Shown: positions 44,143 through 53,097 of the stretch, piece by piece
Layout: each line of letters begins with the position of its first letter
How positions within the stretch are numbered: position 1 is the first letter of the stretch
Assembly: GCA_029246385.1 (NCBI GenBank)
Contig: JAQWNG010000002.1
Coordinates: 124,001-188,000, forward strand
Length of the DNA: 64,000 nt
Direction: 5' to 3'
Origin: Halioglobus sp.
GTDB lineage: Bacteria > Pseudomonadota > Gammaproteobacteria > Pseudomonadales > Halieaceae
Notes under the pieces: generated by a model
Databases searched by the model: none
Told to the model about the DNA's origin: nothing
Seen by the model: the letters and a program-made list of their open reading frames with translations, nothing else
Program-made: the position numbers and the translations under genes

Positions 44143-45138
44143 TCAGGCGTAGCCATTATCGCGAAACCATTTAACCGAATCAGCCACGGCGGTTTCAATT
44201 GGCGTCTGAGGCAGGCCCAACTCCTGCACTGCCTTGGCTGGGTCGACATAGCCATGCTGCAGGACGTAGCGGGTATTTTTATACGTCGTTACCGGCGCTC
44301 GCCCACTAATTTTTGACCACAGTTCAGCAAATTTCGCCACGCGTAACATCATGTTACCTGACACTTCCGTTTGCGCGACATTGGACACACCCGCAATCTT
44401 TCCTATCATCGTTAGTAGGTCTTTATTCGGCATATTGCCGTCCTTGTTAGCCAGTATATAGGACGCCCCAATACGCCCCTTCTCCATTGCCAAAACATGA
44501 CCGGCAGCCACATCACGGACATCCACGGCGCAAACCCCGCCATCCCAATAGTTTTTCATTTTTCCTTCCAGCGTACGTAAGATCATAGTGCCGGTCGGCG
44601 TAGGCATACGATCTCCGGGGCCAAATGGCATGCCCGGCATGACCATAGTCACAGGGAGTCCGTCACCGACCATGCCCTTGACCATCTGGTGGCTGATAAA
44701 TTTAGACAAAATATACTCACTGGCCCAAGGCCAACTATTAAAAGCGGTTTCCTCTGTCGCAAATCCGCCATTGCCGACAATGCCAATCGCAGCAACGCTA
44801 CTGGTGAAGACAATTTTTTCAACACCGGCTGCTCTGGCCGCCTCCATCATGGCGCGCGCACCGTCCACATTGATTTTAAAGTGCAGGTCCGGATCCTTGG
44901 TCCAAATCGCGAACAGCGCGGCGAGATGATAAAGTTGCTGCACCCCTTGAACAGCACGGACCAACGACGCTGGATCCAGCAGGTTACCTTCTACGAATTC
45001 CACATCCATACCTTGCAACGGGGTGCGGTCTTCTCCTGGCATAACCATCACCCGCACCTGATCGCCTCTTTCAAGGCACAACCGGGTCACGTGATTGCCG
45101 ATGAAGCCCGTAGCTCCGGTGATGAGCACTTTGCTCAT
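44143..45138 (-). CDS. NAD(P)-dependent epimerase/dehydratase, extended SDR (dihydroflavonol-reductase / 3-beta-HSD-like)
   Basis: A 331-residue extended short-chain reductase. The Rossmann motif is ITGATGFIGNHVTRLCLERG (about 5-24), the acid pair is VEGNLLDPASL, and the catalytic set is FTSSVAAIG (Ser) with YILSK (Tyr-x-x-x-Lys, about 150). Such proteins reduce ketones or act on sterol, hopanoid or sugar substrates; no specific one is shown. ATG 45138 with GGAGA upstream is preferred to 45207. Its 3' end faces the acyl-CoA dehydrogenase pair with only four bases between stops. Confidence 0.85.
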   Translation of the reverse strand: MSKVLITGATGFIGNHVTRLCLERGDQVRVMVMPGEDRTPLQGMDVEFVEGNLLDPASLVRAVQGVQQLYHLAALFAIWTKDPDLHFKINVDGARAMMEAARAAGVEKIVFTSSVAAIGIVGNGGFATEETAFNSWPWASEYILSKFISHQMVKGMVGDGLPVTMVMPGMPFGPGDRMPTPTGTMILRTLEGKMKNYWDGGVCAVDVRDVAAGHVLAMEKGRIGASYILANKDGNMPNKDLLTMIGKIAGVSNVAQTEVSGNMMLRVAKFAELWSKISGRAPVTTYKNTRYVLQHGYVDPAKAVQELGLPQTPIETAVADSVKWFRDNGYA

Positions 45139-45321
45139 AGTTATCTCTCCTTTAAATGGATTAACCTGCAAATATTTTAACAGTCTAAACCTTCTCAAGT
45201 ATTGCAAAATCGGTCAATCTTCTCCCTATGCCGACTATGAATGCATAGAAACCGCTTTACAATTTGTTAAAGCAGCGTGACAGTTACTAGTGTGCAGTCA
45301 CTACCTTACAAGGAATGCCCT

Positions 45322-46179
45322 ATGTCGATCCTTCGAATATGCCTATTATCGGCAGGCATTTTGCTGACCGAAGTAACACCAGTGGTTTACGCTGCTGATG
45401 CTGACACTCTCAATACAGTATTAGCAGCCCGCAGTGATGAGGACAAAGCCCGCGATGGCGCACGTCAGCCGTTGGAGACTCTGAATTTTTTCCAAGTCAA
45501 GCCGGGCATGACCATAGCTGAGGCACTCCCCGGTGGCGGCTGGTACACGCGGATACTGGCAAACTATCTAGGTCCACAAGGCACGTTATATGGCGTGAAC
45601 TATCCTGACAGTCTCTGGGCGCTGCTCAGTTATGCCTCTCCAGAATTTATCGCAAAACGCATTGCCAGTACTAAAGACTTCGCCGCTAAGGTTGCAACCT
45701 TCACTGATAACGGTATTACAGCAGAAGGATTCACCTTCGATACTGTCCCCACACGCGTGGAGGGCACTGTCGACCGCGTCCTGTTAATTCGCGCTCTACA
45801 CAACCTCAATCGCTTTCAGCCAGAAGCAGGCACGCGGGCTCAAGCCCTTGCCGCAACGCATGCCATGCTAAAAAATGATGGCCTTGTCGGGGTTGTGCAG
45901 CACAGGGCACCGGCATCAGCCGATGAAGAGTGGGCTAGCGGTAGCAGGGGCTACCTGAGTCAGCCGGCGGTCATTGCCATGTTCGAGGAGGCGGGCTTTG
46001 CGCTAATCGCGCAAAGCGAGATCAATGCTAACCCAATGGATCAACCTTCTGGCGAAGATAGCGTGTGGCGCTTAGCGCCCTCGCTGCGTAGCAATATTGA
46101 CGATGAGCAGTCCGAAGCAATGGCCGCTATTGGCGAGTCGGACCGCATGACATTGCTGTTTAGCAAATCTTCTGAGTGA
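45322..46179 (+). CDS. Exported SAM-methyltransferase-like protein
   Basis: A 285-residue protein with a signal peptide (MSILRICLLSAGILLTEVTPVVYAA) followed by a class I methyltransferase-like fold: MTIAEALPGGGWYTRILANYLGPQG is a motif I variant, and VDRVLLIRALHNL and MLKNDGLVGVVQHRAP correspond to motifs IV and VI. Methyltransferases are unusual in the periplasm because SAM is cytoplasmic, so the fold may be reused for another role. ATG 45322 follows AAGGA and is preferred to the 45277 start. The protein type recurs in marine gammaproteobacteria but has no known function. Confidence 0.78.
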   Translation: MSILRICLLSAGILLTEVTPVVYAADADTLNTVLAARSDEDKARDGARQPLETLNFFQVKPGMTIAEALPGGGWYTRILANYLGPQGTLYGVNYPDSLWALLSYASPEFIAKRIASTKDFAAKVATFTDNGITAEGFTFDTVPTRVEGTVDRVLLIRALHNLNRFQPEAGTRAQALAATHAMLKNDGLVGVVQHRAPASADEEWASGSRGYLSQPAVIAMFEEAGFALIAQSEINANPMDQPSGEDSVWRLAPSLRSNIDDEQSEAMAAIGESDRMTLLFSKSSE

Positions 46180-46297
46180 TAACTAATAAGTATCTCGGAA
46201 AACTCAAAACCTCTACTTTTGTTATTTCTAACGCATCTATTGCTGCTGGTCATCGCATAAATGCGCTATCCTGCTACGATTAATAGAAAGAAGTCTC

Positions 46298-47833
46298 ATG
46301 AACCACGTCAAACAACTTCTGAACGACATCGAGAATGCCCCCAACGGTTCGCGCATAGTGGCCATTTTCGATTTCGATGGCACTCTGATCGCCGGATACT
46401 CGGCTACAGTCTTTGTCCGCGAGCAACTCAAACGCGGCGATTTATCCGTGCGTCAGTTCCTCGAATTGATGCGAGCCATGACAAGTTTTGGACTTGGCAC
46501 TCTAGGCTTTTCCGGCATGATGGCCATCAACGCTCAATTCTTACGCGGTATCGAAGAAAAAACCTATGACGAGGTGGGCAAACAGCTCTACACGAAAAAG
46601 ATCGCTCGCCTTATCTTTCCTGAATCGCGCGCGCTTGTAGAAGCCCACCAGGCAAAAGGACACACTGTTGCTATTATTTCCTCCGCCACGCGCTATCAAG
46701 TAGAACATGCAGCTGCAGATTTAGGCATTGATCACGTACTTTGCACACACTTAGCAATTGAAGATGGTCGGTTCACCGGCGGTGTTGTCAGCCCTACCTG
46801 CTTTGGACCAGGCAAGGTCGAAGCCGCAGAAGCGCTAGCGGAAGAGCATCACGCAGACCTAAATAAAAGCTTCTTCTACTCCGACAGCACAGATGACCTG
46901 CTATTACTGAAAAGAGTAGGACACCCTCGAGCGCTAAATCCCAGCGACAGACTGGAGAGAATTGCACGTGGGCGACAATGGCCGGTTACAAAATTTGGCA
47001 GCCGTGGACGTCCGACTCTGGCCCAATTCATACGTTCCATAGCCGCCACCACATCCATGGTGACCAGCTTTGCCGCAGGCTTACCGATATATGCACTGAC
47101 GGGATCCAAACGCGAGTCACAAAATTTTTCCTTCTCCCTGTTCGCCGATACAGCCAGCGCCCTTGTTGGTATTGACCTTGACGTATCAGGAGAAGAACAT
47201 TTGTGGTCCCAACGCCCCGCCGTTTTTGTGTTTAACCACCAAAGCAAGGCAGATGTCATTGTCATTGCCAAGTTACTGCGTCGCGACATCGCAGGCGTGG
47301 GAAAAAAGGAAATCAAAAACGAAACACCTGTCCTAGGAAAAGTAATGGAGCTAGGCGGATTAGTATTCATAGACCGCGCCGACGGCAAAAGTGCGATCAC
47401 CGCGATGAAACCGCTGATAGACGTAATACGCAACGAAAAAAAGTCGGTAGTAATTGCGCCAGAGGGCACGCGCACGATTTCCCCGACCATGGCAGCTTTC
47501 AAAAAAGGTGCTTTTCACTTGGCCATGCAAGCAGGTGTGCCAATGGTCCCTATTGTTATTTATAACTCGGGCGATGTCGCACCCAAAGGCGACTTCGTCC
47601 TCCGCTCTGCTACCGTAAAGGTAGAAGCATTGCCGCCAGTTGATACTCGCGAATGGTCTTTAAAAACAATGGATACTCATGTGCGTGAGGTGCGCAATAT
47701 GTTCGCTCGAGCACTGGGCCAATCAGAACAGACAGCGGCCAGAGCAATCGATGCCAACACCAAAAAAAAAGTTGCAAGTAAACCAAAAGAAAAGGCGAAG
47801 GCCGCAAGTAAACAGCCTCGCAAAAATAGTTAG
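46298..47833 (+). CDS. Fusion of HAD-IB phosphatase and 1-acyl-glycerol-3-phosphate acyltransferase (PlsC-like)
   Basis: The N-terminal HAD-IB (SerB-like) domain has FDFDGTL with nucleophile D25, IISSATRYQVEHAA and FYSDSTDDLLLL (about 193-204). The C-terminal LPLAT domain has NHQSKAD (H314-x4-D319), KKEIKNETPVLG, VFIDR and PEGTR (about 388-392). A Lys/Ala-rich tail of about 30 residues ends the 511-residue chain. Fusions of this type are known in mycobacteria and marine bacteria and may join acylation with dephosphorylation in phospholipid or triacylglycerol synthesis. PlsB follows 25 bases later. Confidence 0.88.
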   Translation: MNHVKQLLNDIENAPNGSRIVAIFDFDGTLIAGYSATVFVREQLKRGDLSVRQFLELMRAMTSFGLGTLGFSGMMAINAQFLRGIEEKTYDEVGKQLYTKKIARLIFPESRALVEAHQAKGHTVAIISSATRYQVEHAAADLGIDHVLCTHLAIEDGRFTGGVVSPTCFGPGKVEAAEALAEEHHADLNKSFFYSDSTDDLLLLKRVGHPRALNPSDRLERIARGRQWPVTKFGSRGRPTLAQFIRSIAATTSMVTSFAAGLPIYALTGSKRESQNFSFSLFADTASALVGIDLDVSGEEHLWSQRPAVFVFNHQSKADVIVIAKLLRRDIAGVGKKEIKNETPVLGKVMELGGLVFIDRADGKSAITAMKPLIDVIRNEKKSVVIAPEGTRTISPTMAAFKKGAFHLAMQAGVPMVPIVIYNSGDVAPKGDFVLRSATVKVEALPPVDTREWSLKTMDTHVREVRNMFARALGQSEQTAARAIDANTKKKVASKPKEKAKAASKQPRKNS

Positions 47834-47858
47834 CACCATAGAAGAGTAGGCAGGCTGG

Positions 47859-50192
47859 ATGAATATAACGAGCAAATACCAGCAGCATAATCCGTGGCCG
47901 GACGGAGAGCATCCGCAGGTGCTTTTCATACTGGACACCTGCAACAATTTCGAACGGGATTTGCTGAAGGGATGGATAGAACATCACGGGCAGCCTGAAA
48001 TATCTGCCGCACAGACTGTCTGCATTAATCTAAGCGAGGATCATCGCAGTATCGACAGTGGGCCTTTGGTCAGAGCACTTACTCTGCCCCCCAATACCCT
48101 AGTGACACCTGTGCGTATCGCATGGCTGCCCTCACAGCAATCTATTGAGTCAGGGCCAAGACTGCGCGATCTGATATTCGGTGATCCCCGGCACCCCAAT
48201 CCCCGGCGCGGTCGCAGGATTCTCAAAACAGCACCGCAAAGAATGCATTTGTTAAGCGGGAAGCCGGATTCTATAGCAAACTTGCACGGCCGCTTTGCGC
48301 TGCATCACCAAGCAGATAACGATAACACACAGCAAAATTTTGCTGATTTCGTTGCACGCCAGGCTTCGGTAGTGCTGGACCTAGCCGAACGTCGCCTGCA
48401 GGGTGGTCGCTACAAAGTGCCTCGCCATGTTGCGGCAAACCTCTTAGCCAGCAGCAGTTACAACTATGCACTGGAATCCCTCTCTGAAGAATCAGGAATT
48501 GCCAAAGCACAGCTGATAAAAGAGGCGAAAGGCTACCTTGATGAAATGGTGTCTCGACCCAGTATGTTCTGGCTAGACGTCTACGCTAAGTTCAACAAAT
48601 TTTGCCTCAGCTTAGGATACGAGGCGGAAATTGTCTGCGATCAAGGTTCAGTGGAAGCACTTCGTAAAATTGTACGCGAATATCCTTCGATGCTGCTTTG
48701 GACGCATAAGACCTATCTCGACGGCATGGTTCTGCCTAAGCTACTTTACGACAACGACTTTCCAATGCCCCATATGTTCGGCGGTGCTAACTTGAATTTC
48801 CCAGGCCTCGGATTTCTACTGCACCGATCAGGCGCTATTTTTATTCGACGTAGTTTTCAGGAAAACGAATTATACAAAATTACCCTCCGCCACTATATAG
48901 GCTATCTCATGGGAAAACGATTTCCCATGAATTGGGCGTTCGAAGGCACACGATCCCGGCTAGGGAAATTAATGCCGCCGCGCTATGGATTACTTAAGTA
49001 TGTACTGGAAGCCTGTGACGCGACCGATGCCAAAGACATACACATTATTCCGATTTCCATAAGCTACGACCTAATCAGGGATGTCGAAGAGTATGCCACG
49101 GAACAAACAAGCCACGGCAAAGGCGCTGAATCTCTGCGCTGGCTTATCGGTTACCTTCGCAGCTTGGCGCGACCCATGGGCAAGATTTATGTGGACATTG
49201 GAGAACCCGTCATATTGGAAAAAGCGCCAGACTCCGATGATCGCCTCGCCCTATCTAAGATCGCGTTCGAAGTCGCCGTGGAAGCTAATTATGTCACCGC
49301 TATTACCTTCCCGTCGCTGGTGGCAATTAGCTTACTCGGCGCAGCACCTAAAGCACTCACTGAGAAAGAGATAGTAGCTGACCTAAATTCGCTACTGCGC
49401 TGGGCTAACGCCAGAGACATACGCGTGTCAAAAGATTTTAACTTAACCTTTGCAGACCAAATTCCTAGTTTGTTGGGCATCATGCTGGATGAAGGTATCG
49501 TCACGCTTTATGACGAGGGCCCCGAAGTGGTGTATGGCATCGGCCTCAATCAACATACAGTGGCAAGTTATTATCGCAACACCGTTATTCACTTTTTCGT
49601 CAACAAAGCTATTATCGAACTCGCGCTGTTAAGGGCTAGCGAGAATGAAGGGCCTGACGCATTAAGCATTTTTTGGGCAGAGGTAGATCAGCTGCGTGAC
49701 TTATTCAAATTTGAATTTTTCTATGCCCCTACCGACATATTTCATCAACAAATATGCGCAGAATTGAGTCGCTATGACAAAGACTGGCAAAGTCTATTCA
49801 GTCGGGGCACATTTGCCTTCGGTCAATTGCTTAATCGCATGACACCTTTGGTCTCTCATGTCACCTTACTAGTTTTCACAGAGGCCTACTCCATTGTCGC
49901 CGCGTTAAGCGCGCGCATGGACCACTCAGAAGCACTGGTGGAGCAAGCATGCGTGATCGATGCACTGAAATTGGGTCGACAGGCTTACCTGCAGCGCCGG
50001 ATCAGTAGTGAAGCATCAATCGGTAAACTGCTGTTCAGCAATGGCTTCCAAATGTTACAAAGTCGAGGCTTAACTGAAGCCGGAGAACCGATACTGGCAG
50101 AGCAACGACTTAAGCAGTCACACCAGTTACGCGACCTGTTGCGCCGGCTAGATCTGATTCGTGCGATCGGCGTAGCCAGTCGCGGCAGTTAG
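47859..50192 (+). CDS. plsB: Glycerol-3-phosphate 1-O-acyltransferase PlsB-like
   Basis: First committed enzyme of phospholipid synthesis, adding an acyl chain to position 1 of glycerol 3-phosphate at the inner membrane. The 777-residue chain has the acyltransferase motifs HKTYLDGM (H283-x4-D288), GAIFIRRSF, FEGTRSRLGK (about 361-370) and IHIIPISISYD (motif IV), with the long C-terminal domain typical of PlsB (E. coli, 807 residues). It lies between the HAD-PlsC fusion and GpsA, which supplies its substrate, so this is a compact phosphatidate operon. Confidence 0.88.
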   Translation: MNITSKYQQHNPWPDGEHPQVLFILDTCNNFERDLLKGWIEHHGQPEISAAQTVCINLSEDHRSIDSGPLVRALTLPPNTLVTPVRIAWLPSQQSIESGPRLRDLIFGDPRHPNPRRGRRILKTAPQRMHLLSGKPDSIANLHGRFALHHQADNDNTQQNFADFVARQASVVLDLAERRLQGGRYKVPRHVAANLLASSSYNYALESLSEESGIAKAQLIKEAKGYLDEMVSRPSMFWLDVYAKFNKFCLSLGYEAEIVCDQGSVEALRKIVREYPSMLLWTHKTYLDGMVLPKLLYDNDFPMPHMFGGANLNFPGLGFLLHRSGAIFIRRSFQENELYKITLRHYIGYLMGKRFPMNWAFEGTRSRLGKLMPPRYGLLKYVLEACDATDAKDIHIIPISISYDLIRDVEEYATEQTSHGKGAESLRWLIGYLRSLARPMGKIYVDIGEPVILEKAPDSDDRLALSKIAFEVAVEANYVTAITFPSLVAISLLGAAPKALTEKEIVADLNSLLRWANARDIRVSKDFNLTFADQIPSLLGIMLDEGIVTLYDEGPEVVYGIGLNQHTVASYYRNTVIHFFVNKAIIELALLRASENEGPDALSIFWAEVDQLRDLFKFEFFYAPTDIFHQQICAELSRYDKDWQSLFSRGTFAFGQLLNRMTPLVSHVTLLVFTEAYSIVAALSARMDHSEALVEQACVIDALKLGRQAYLQRRISSEASIGKLLFSNGFQMLQSRGLTEAGEPILAEQRLKQSHQLRDLLRRLDLIRAIGVASRGS

Positions 50193-50233
50193 CATGCAGC
50201 AACGACAAGCTTTTATTTTTAGGAGATTGGGTA

Positions 50234-51238
50234 ATGAGAAATCTTAACGTCACAGTACTAGGTGGCGGGTCTTGGGGGACAACGGTCGCGTCACTGGTCG
50301 CTCGCAATACGCCCAGCACGTTGTGGGCACGCAATCCTGCAACGGTAACAGAAATCAACACTCACCATACCAACGAAGTGTTTCTGCCAGGAGCGACCCT
50401 GCCAAACAAGCTATTCGCTACCACCGATCTGGGTAGTGCGGTGCGTGATGCCGATGTTATCGTGATGGGGATACCCTCGCAAAGTTTTCGCCAAATATTA
50501 CTTGAAGTCAAAAAGCATGTGCGAGCCTGGGTGCCCGTAATTAGTCTCACTAAGGGGCTAGAGAAAGGCAGTCGTATGAGAATGACAGAAATCATCACCG
50601 AAGTCCTGCCAGGCCACCCTGTAGGCGTTCTTAGTGGGCCAAATCTGGCGCAAGAAATTATAGCCGGGCAAGCTGCTGCCAGCGTAATTGCAATGGAAGA
50701 CGCGATTATTGTACAAGAGTTGCAAGCAGTATTTACAAGCGGTCTATTTAGAATTTACACCAATACGGATGTCATCGGCTGCGAACTGGGTGGCGTGCTG
50801 AAAAATATTATTGCAATTGCTGTAGGTATGGGTGACGGACAAGGTGCGGGTGACAATACGCGCGCCGGGCTTATCACTCGGGGCCTGGCCGAGGTGACCC
50901 GACTCGGTGTGGCAATGGGCGGTCAGGCAGAGACCTTTGCAGGGCTTGCTGGAATGGGTGATATGATTGCCACCTGCACCAGTCCTCAGAGCCGCAACCG
51001 CCACGTAGGCATTCAGCTAGGCATGGGCCGAAATATGGAAGAGATTGTCGGCGAAATGGTCATGGTGGCAGAGGGTGTAAAGAGTGCACCGGCGGTGCTC
51101 GCACTGGCCGAACAATACAAGGTGGACACGCCCATTTTTCGCGATGTCTACCGCGTACTGTCAGGTGATACTTCCGCTACCCGCACCTTCCGCGGCCTTC
51201 TCAGAGTAGAAGCTGGAGCGGAGTCAGAACCCGGTTAA
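50234..51238 (+). CDS. gpsA: NAD(P)+-dependent glycerol-3-phosphate dehydrogenase
   Basis: Makes sn-glycerol 3-phosphate from DHAP for lipid synthesis. The N-terminal site is VTVLGGGSWGTTVASLVA (about 6-23), then GPNLAQEI (about 143), catalytic-lysine region GVLKNIIAIAVGMGDGQGAGDNTRAGLITRG (split here: LKNIIAIAVG, GDNTRAGLITRG), and GLAGMGDMIATC. Length (334) is normal. ATG 50234 follows TAGGAGATTGG. Works in the opposite direction to the two GlpD proteins of this window. Confidence 0.93.
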   Translation: MRNLNVTVLGGGSWGTTVASLVARNTPSTLWARNPATVTEINTHHTNEVFLPGATLPNKLFATTDLGSAVRDADVIVMGIPSQSFRQILLEVKKHVRAWVPVISLTKGLEKGSRMRMTEIITEVLPGHPVGVLSGPNLAQEIIAGQAAASVIAMEDAIIVQELQAVFTSGLFRIYTNTDVIGCELGGVLKNIIAIAVGMGDGQGAGDNTRAGLITRGLAEVTRLGVAMGGQAETFAGLAGMGDMIATCTSPQSRNRHVGIQLGMGRNMEEIVGEMVMVAEGVKSAPAVLALAEQYKVDTPIFRDVYRVLSGDTSATRTFRGLLRVEAGAESEPG

Positions 51239-51386
51239 CGCAACATCAAAAAGAGAATACAAAGTGGAGGTTTGTCCGAATTTAAGGCATACTTTTACAT
51301 CCGCAGAGTGGGTCAAAATACACCCTGTCGGCTGCAGCCGCAAAGATAAATTACAACGTTAACGGCATCGGGTGGAGTGGTGAGCG

Positions 51387-52244
51387 ATGGGAATTATGAA
51401 GGCGGCCTGCTTTGCGTTAGTCCTTTTTTTTACCACCTCTGTAACGGCCAACAACTCAAAGTTTTCTGCGCTCAAAGGTAACCCAGAGCTGCGTTCAGCG
51501 TCCGCTATCGTGCTTGATTCCCGCGGCAACCTGATCTACGGGAAAGACATAGACACAGTTAGACCCATCGCATCCATCACCAAACTAATGACGGCTATGG
51601 TAATACTGGACGCCGGCTTGGATCTCAAAGAAGACATCGTTATTGCCAATCAAGATCGCGACTTCATTCGTATGACCGGTTCGCGACTGAGCGTCGGAGC
51701 GACTCTGCAGCGCCGCGAACTGCTTCTACTTGCACTGATGTCATCGGAAAACCGAGCTGCCGCCGCCCTAGGCAGAACCTACCCCGGAGGTCTTGAGCGC
51801 TTTGTAGCAGCAATGAACAGCAAGGCTGCCAGTCTTGGCATGTACAACAGCGAGTTTGCCGACCCTGCTGGGCTCGATGCGGATAACGTATCGACTGCCA
51901 GCGATCTGGCTAGAATGCTGGCCGCCGCCCAAGGATATCCCATGATCACAGATGCAACGACGACCCTCCATCGTGATGTGAGACCTTATGCCAGCAGGGG
52001 TCCCCTCACATTCAATAACACCAACCGACTGCTGAAAAATGTGAACTGGCAAATTGAACTCAGTAAAACAGGCTATATCAATGAAGCTGGACGCTGTCTG
52101 GTGATGAGCACTAATATCGATGGCGAAGCTGTGTCCATTGTGCTGCTAAATTCCTTTGGGAAATTAACGCCCTATGGCGACTCTAACAGGCTACGAAAAT
52201 GGATGCGGGCCAATGGGCGAGCGCAATACACACAGGATATCTAA
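51387..52244 (+). CDS. pbpG: D-alanyl-D-alanine endopeptidase, PBP7 family
   Basis: Periplasmic penicillin-binding protein that cuts D-Ala-meso-DAP cross-links. It has a signal peptide (1-21) and the SxxK box S63-I-T-K66, SxN box S120-E-N122 and KTG at 227-229. The 285-residue length and lack of a C-terminal membrane-anchor domain fit PBP7/PbpG rather than DacA/DacC. The gene starts 149 bases after gpsA. Its 3' end runs into the next gene's region. Confidence 0.9.
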   Translation: MGIMKAACFALVLFFTTSVTANNSKFSALKGNPELRSASAIVLDSRGNLIYGKDIDTVRPIASITKLMTAMVILDAGLDLKEDIVIANQDRDFIRMTGSRLSVGATLQRRELLLLALMSSENRAAAALGRTYPGGLERFVAAMNSKAASLGMYNSEFADPAGLDADNVSTASDLARMLAAAQGYPMITDATTTLHRDVRPYASRGPLTFNNTNRLLKNVNWQIELSKTGYINEAGRCLVMSTNIDGEAVSIVLLNSFGKLTPYGDSNRLRKWMRANGRAQYTQDI

Positions 52245-52249
52245 CACCT

Positions 52250-52966
52250 GTGAAGCATAGATTACCCACCGTGTGCAGTGCACTGTTTTTCGCACTACAC
52301 GTAACCACTACGCAGGCCGGAGCACCCAATGAATCGGGACCTTTGGTGCAGATTTCCTTTGGCATTCTGGAACTGGATAGTCAAACGGCCAGCAAGGACG
52401 GAGAGTCACAGGGCGCGCTGGACATTGATTTCAGTACCCTTCCAAGCGGCGGCCTCGAAGCAGAGTATGCGTTCGCTAAGGGGTGGGTACACTGGGGTCT
52501 CAACCCCGGCGCAAACGTTTCATGGAAAACCGATGACACAAGATTGTCGGGCAGACTAATCGACGGCAGTGGTAGCACTGTGGTTTTGGAAGCCGACAGT
52601 TCGCTGTTTCTGGCTGAGATCCACCTTGGTGGCTATGTCCGCGGACGACTAGATGATCGCATCACAACATACGCTGCCGCTGGCCCGATGGTCATGTACG
52701 GCTCACACGATTTGAACAATGAAAGCAGCACCTACGCCCCACCGCAGATCACGCCATCCGGCACCGTAGTTTTCGAAGAAACTGACAGCTCTGATATTAA
52801 TATTGGTTATTACTTAAGAGCAGGTATTGATTTCAGGATCCAGCAAAATCAGTATATCGGCTTCGGCGTTCGCTACATGTCAACTGAACTGGACTTTAAT
52901 AAAACCGTGGGCAAGCTTGATATCAAAGGTCCTCTTTATTTACTGACCTTTACGACTCAGTTATAG
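52250..52966 (+). CDS. Small outer-membrane beta-barrel protein of unknown function
   Basis: A 238-residue protein with a signal peptide (VKHRLPTVCSALFFALHV, ending TTTQAG) and alternating hydrophobic strands consistent with an eight- to ten-stranded barrel: GGLEAEYAFAKGWVHWGLN, FLAEIHLGGYVRGRL, TTYAAAGPMVMYGSH, and a C-terminal YLLTFTTQL. GTG 52250, five bases after the pbpG stop, gives a good signal peptide; an in-frame ATG at 52199 lies inside pbpG. It resembles OmpW/OmpA-type porin-like proteins only in outline. Likely translated together with pbpG. Confidence 0.65.
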   Translation: MKHRLPTVCSALFFALHVTTTQAGAPNESGPLVQISFGILELDSQTASKDGESQGALDIDFSTLPSGGLEAEYAFAKGWVHWGLNPGANVSWKTDDTRLSGRLIDGSGSTVVLEADSSLFLAEIHLGGYVRGRLDDRITTYAAAGPMVMYGSHDLNNESSTYAPPQITPSGTVVFEETDSSDINIGYYLRAGIDFRIQQNQYIGFGVRYMSTELDFNKTVGKLDIKGPLYLLTFTTQL

Positions 52967-53097
52967 AGACCTAGCAAACCGGAAGTTGAATAGTTAAGCC
53001 ACCGAGCTTTCCTTCACCCTATGCCTCGAACAAGGGGTAGCAGAAGTGCTCACGCAGTCTATACTCTTATATTGTTATAAAGACAAAAGGTGACATC

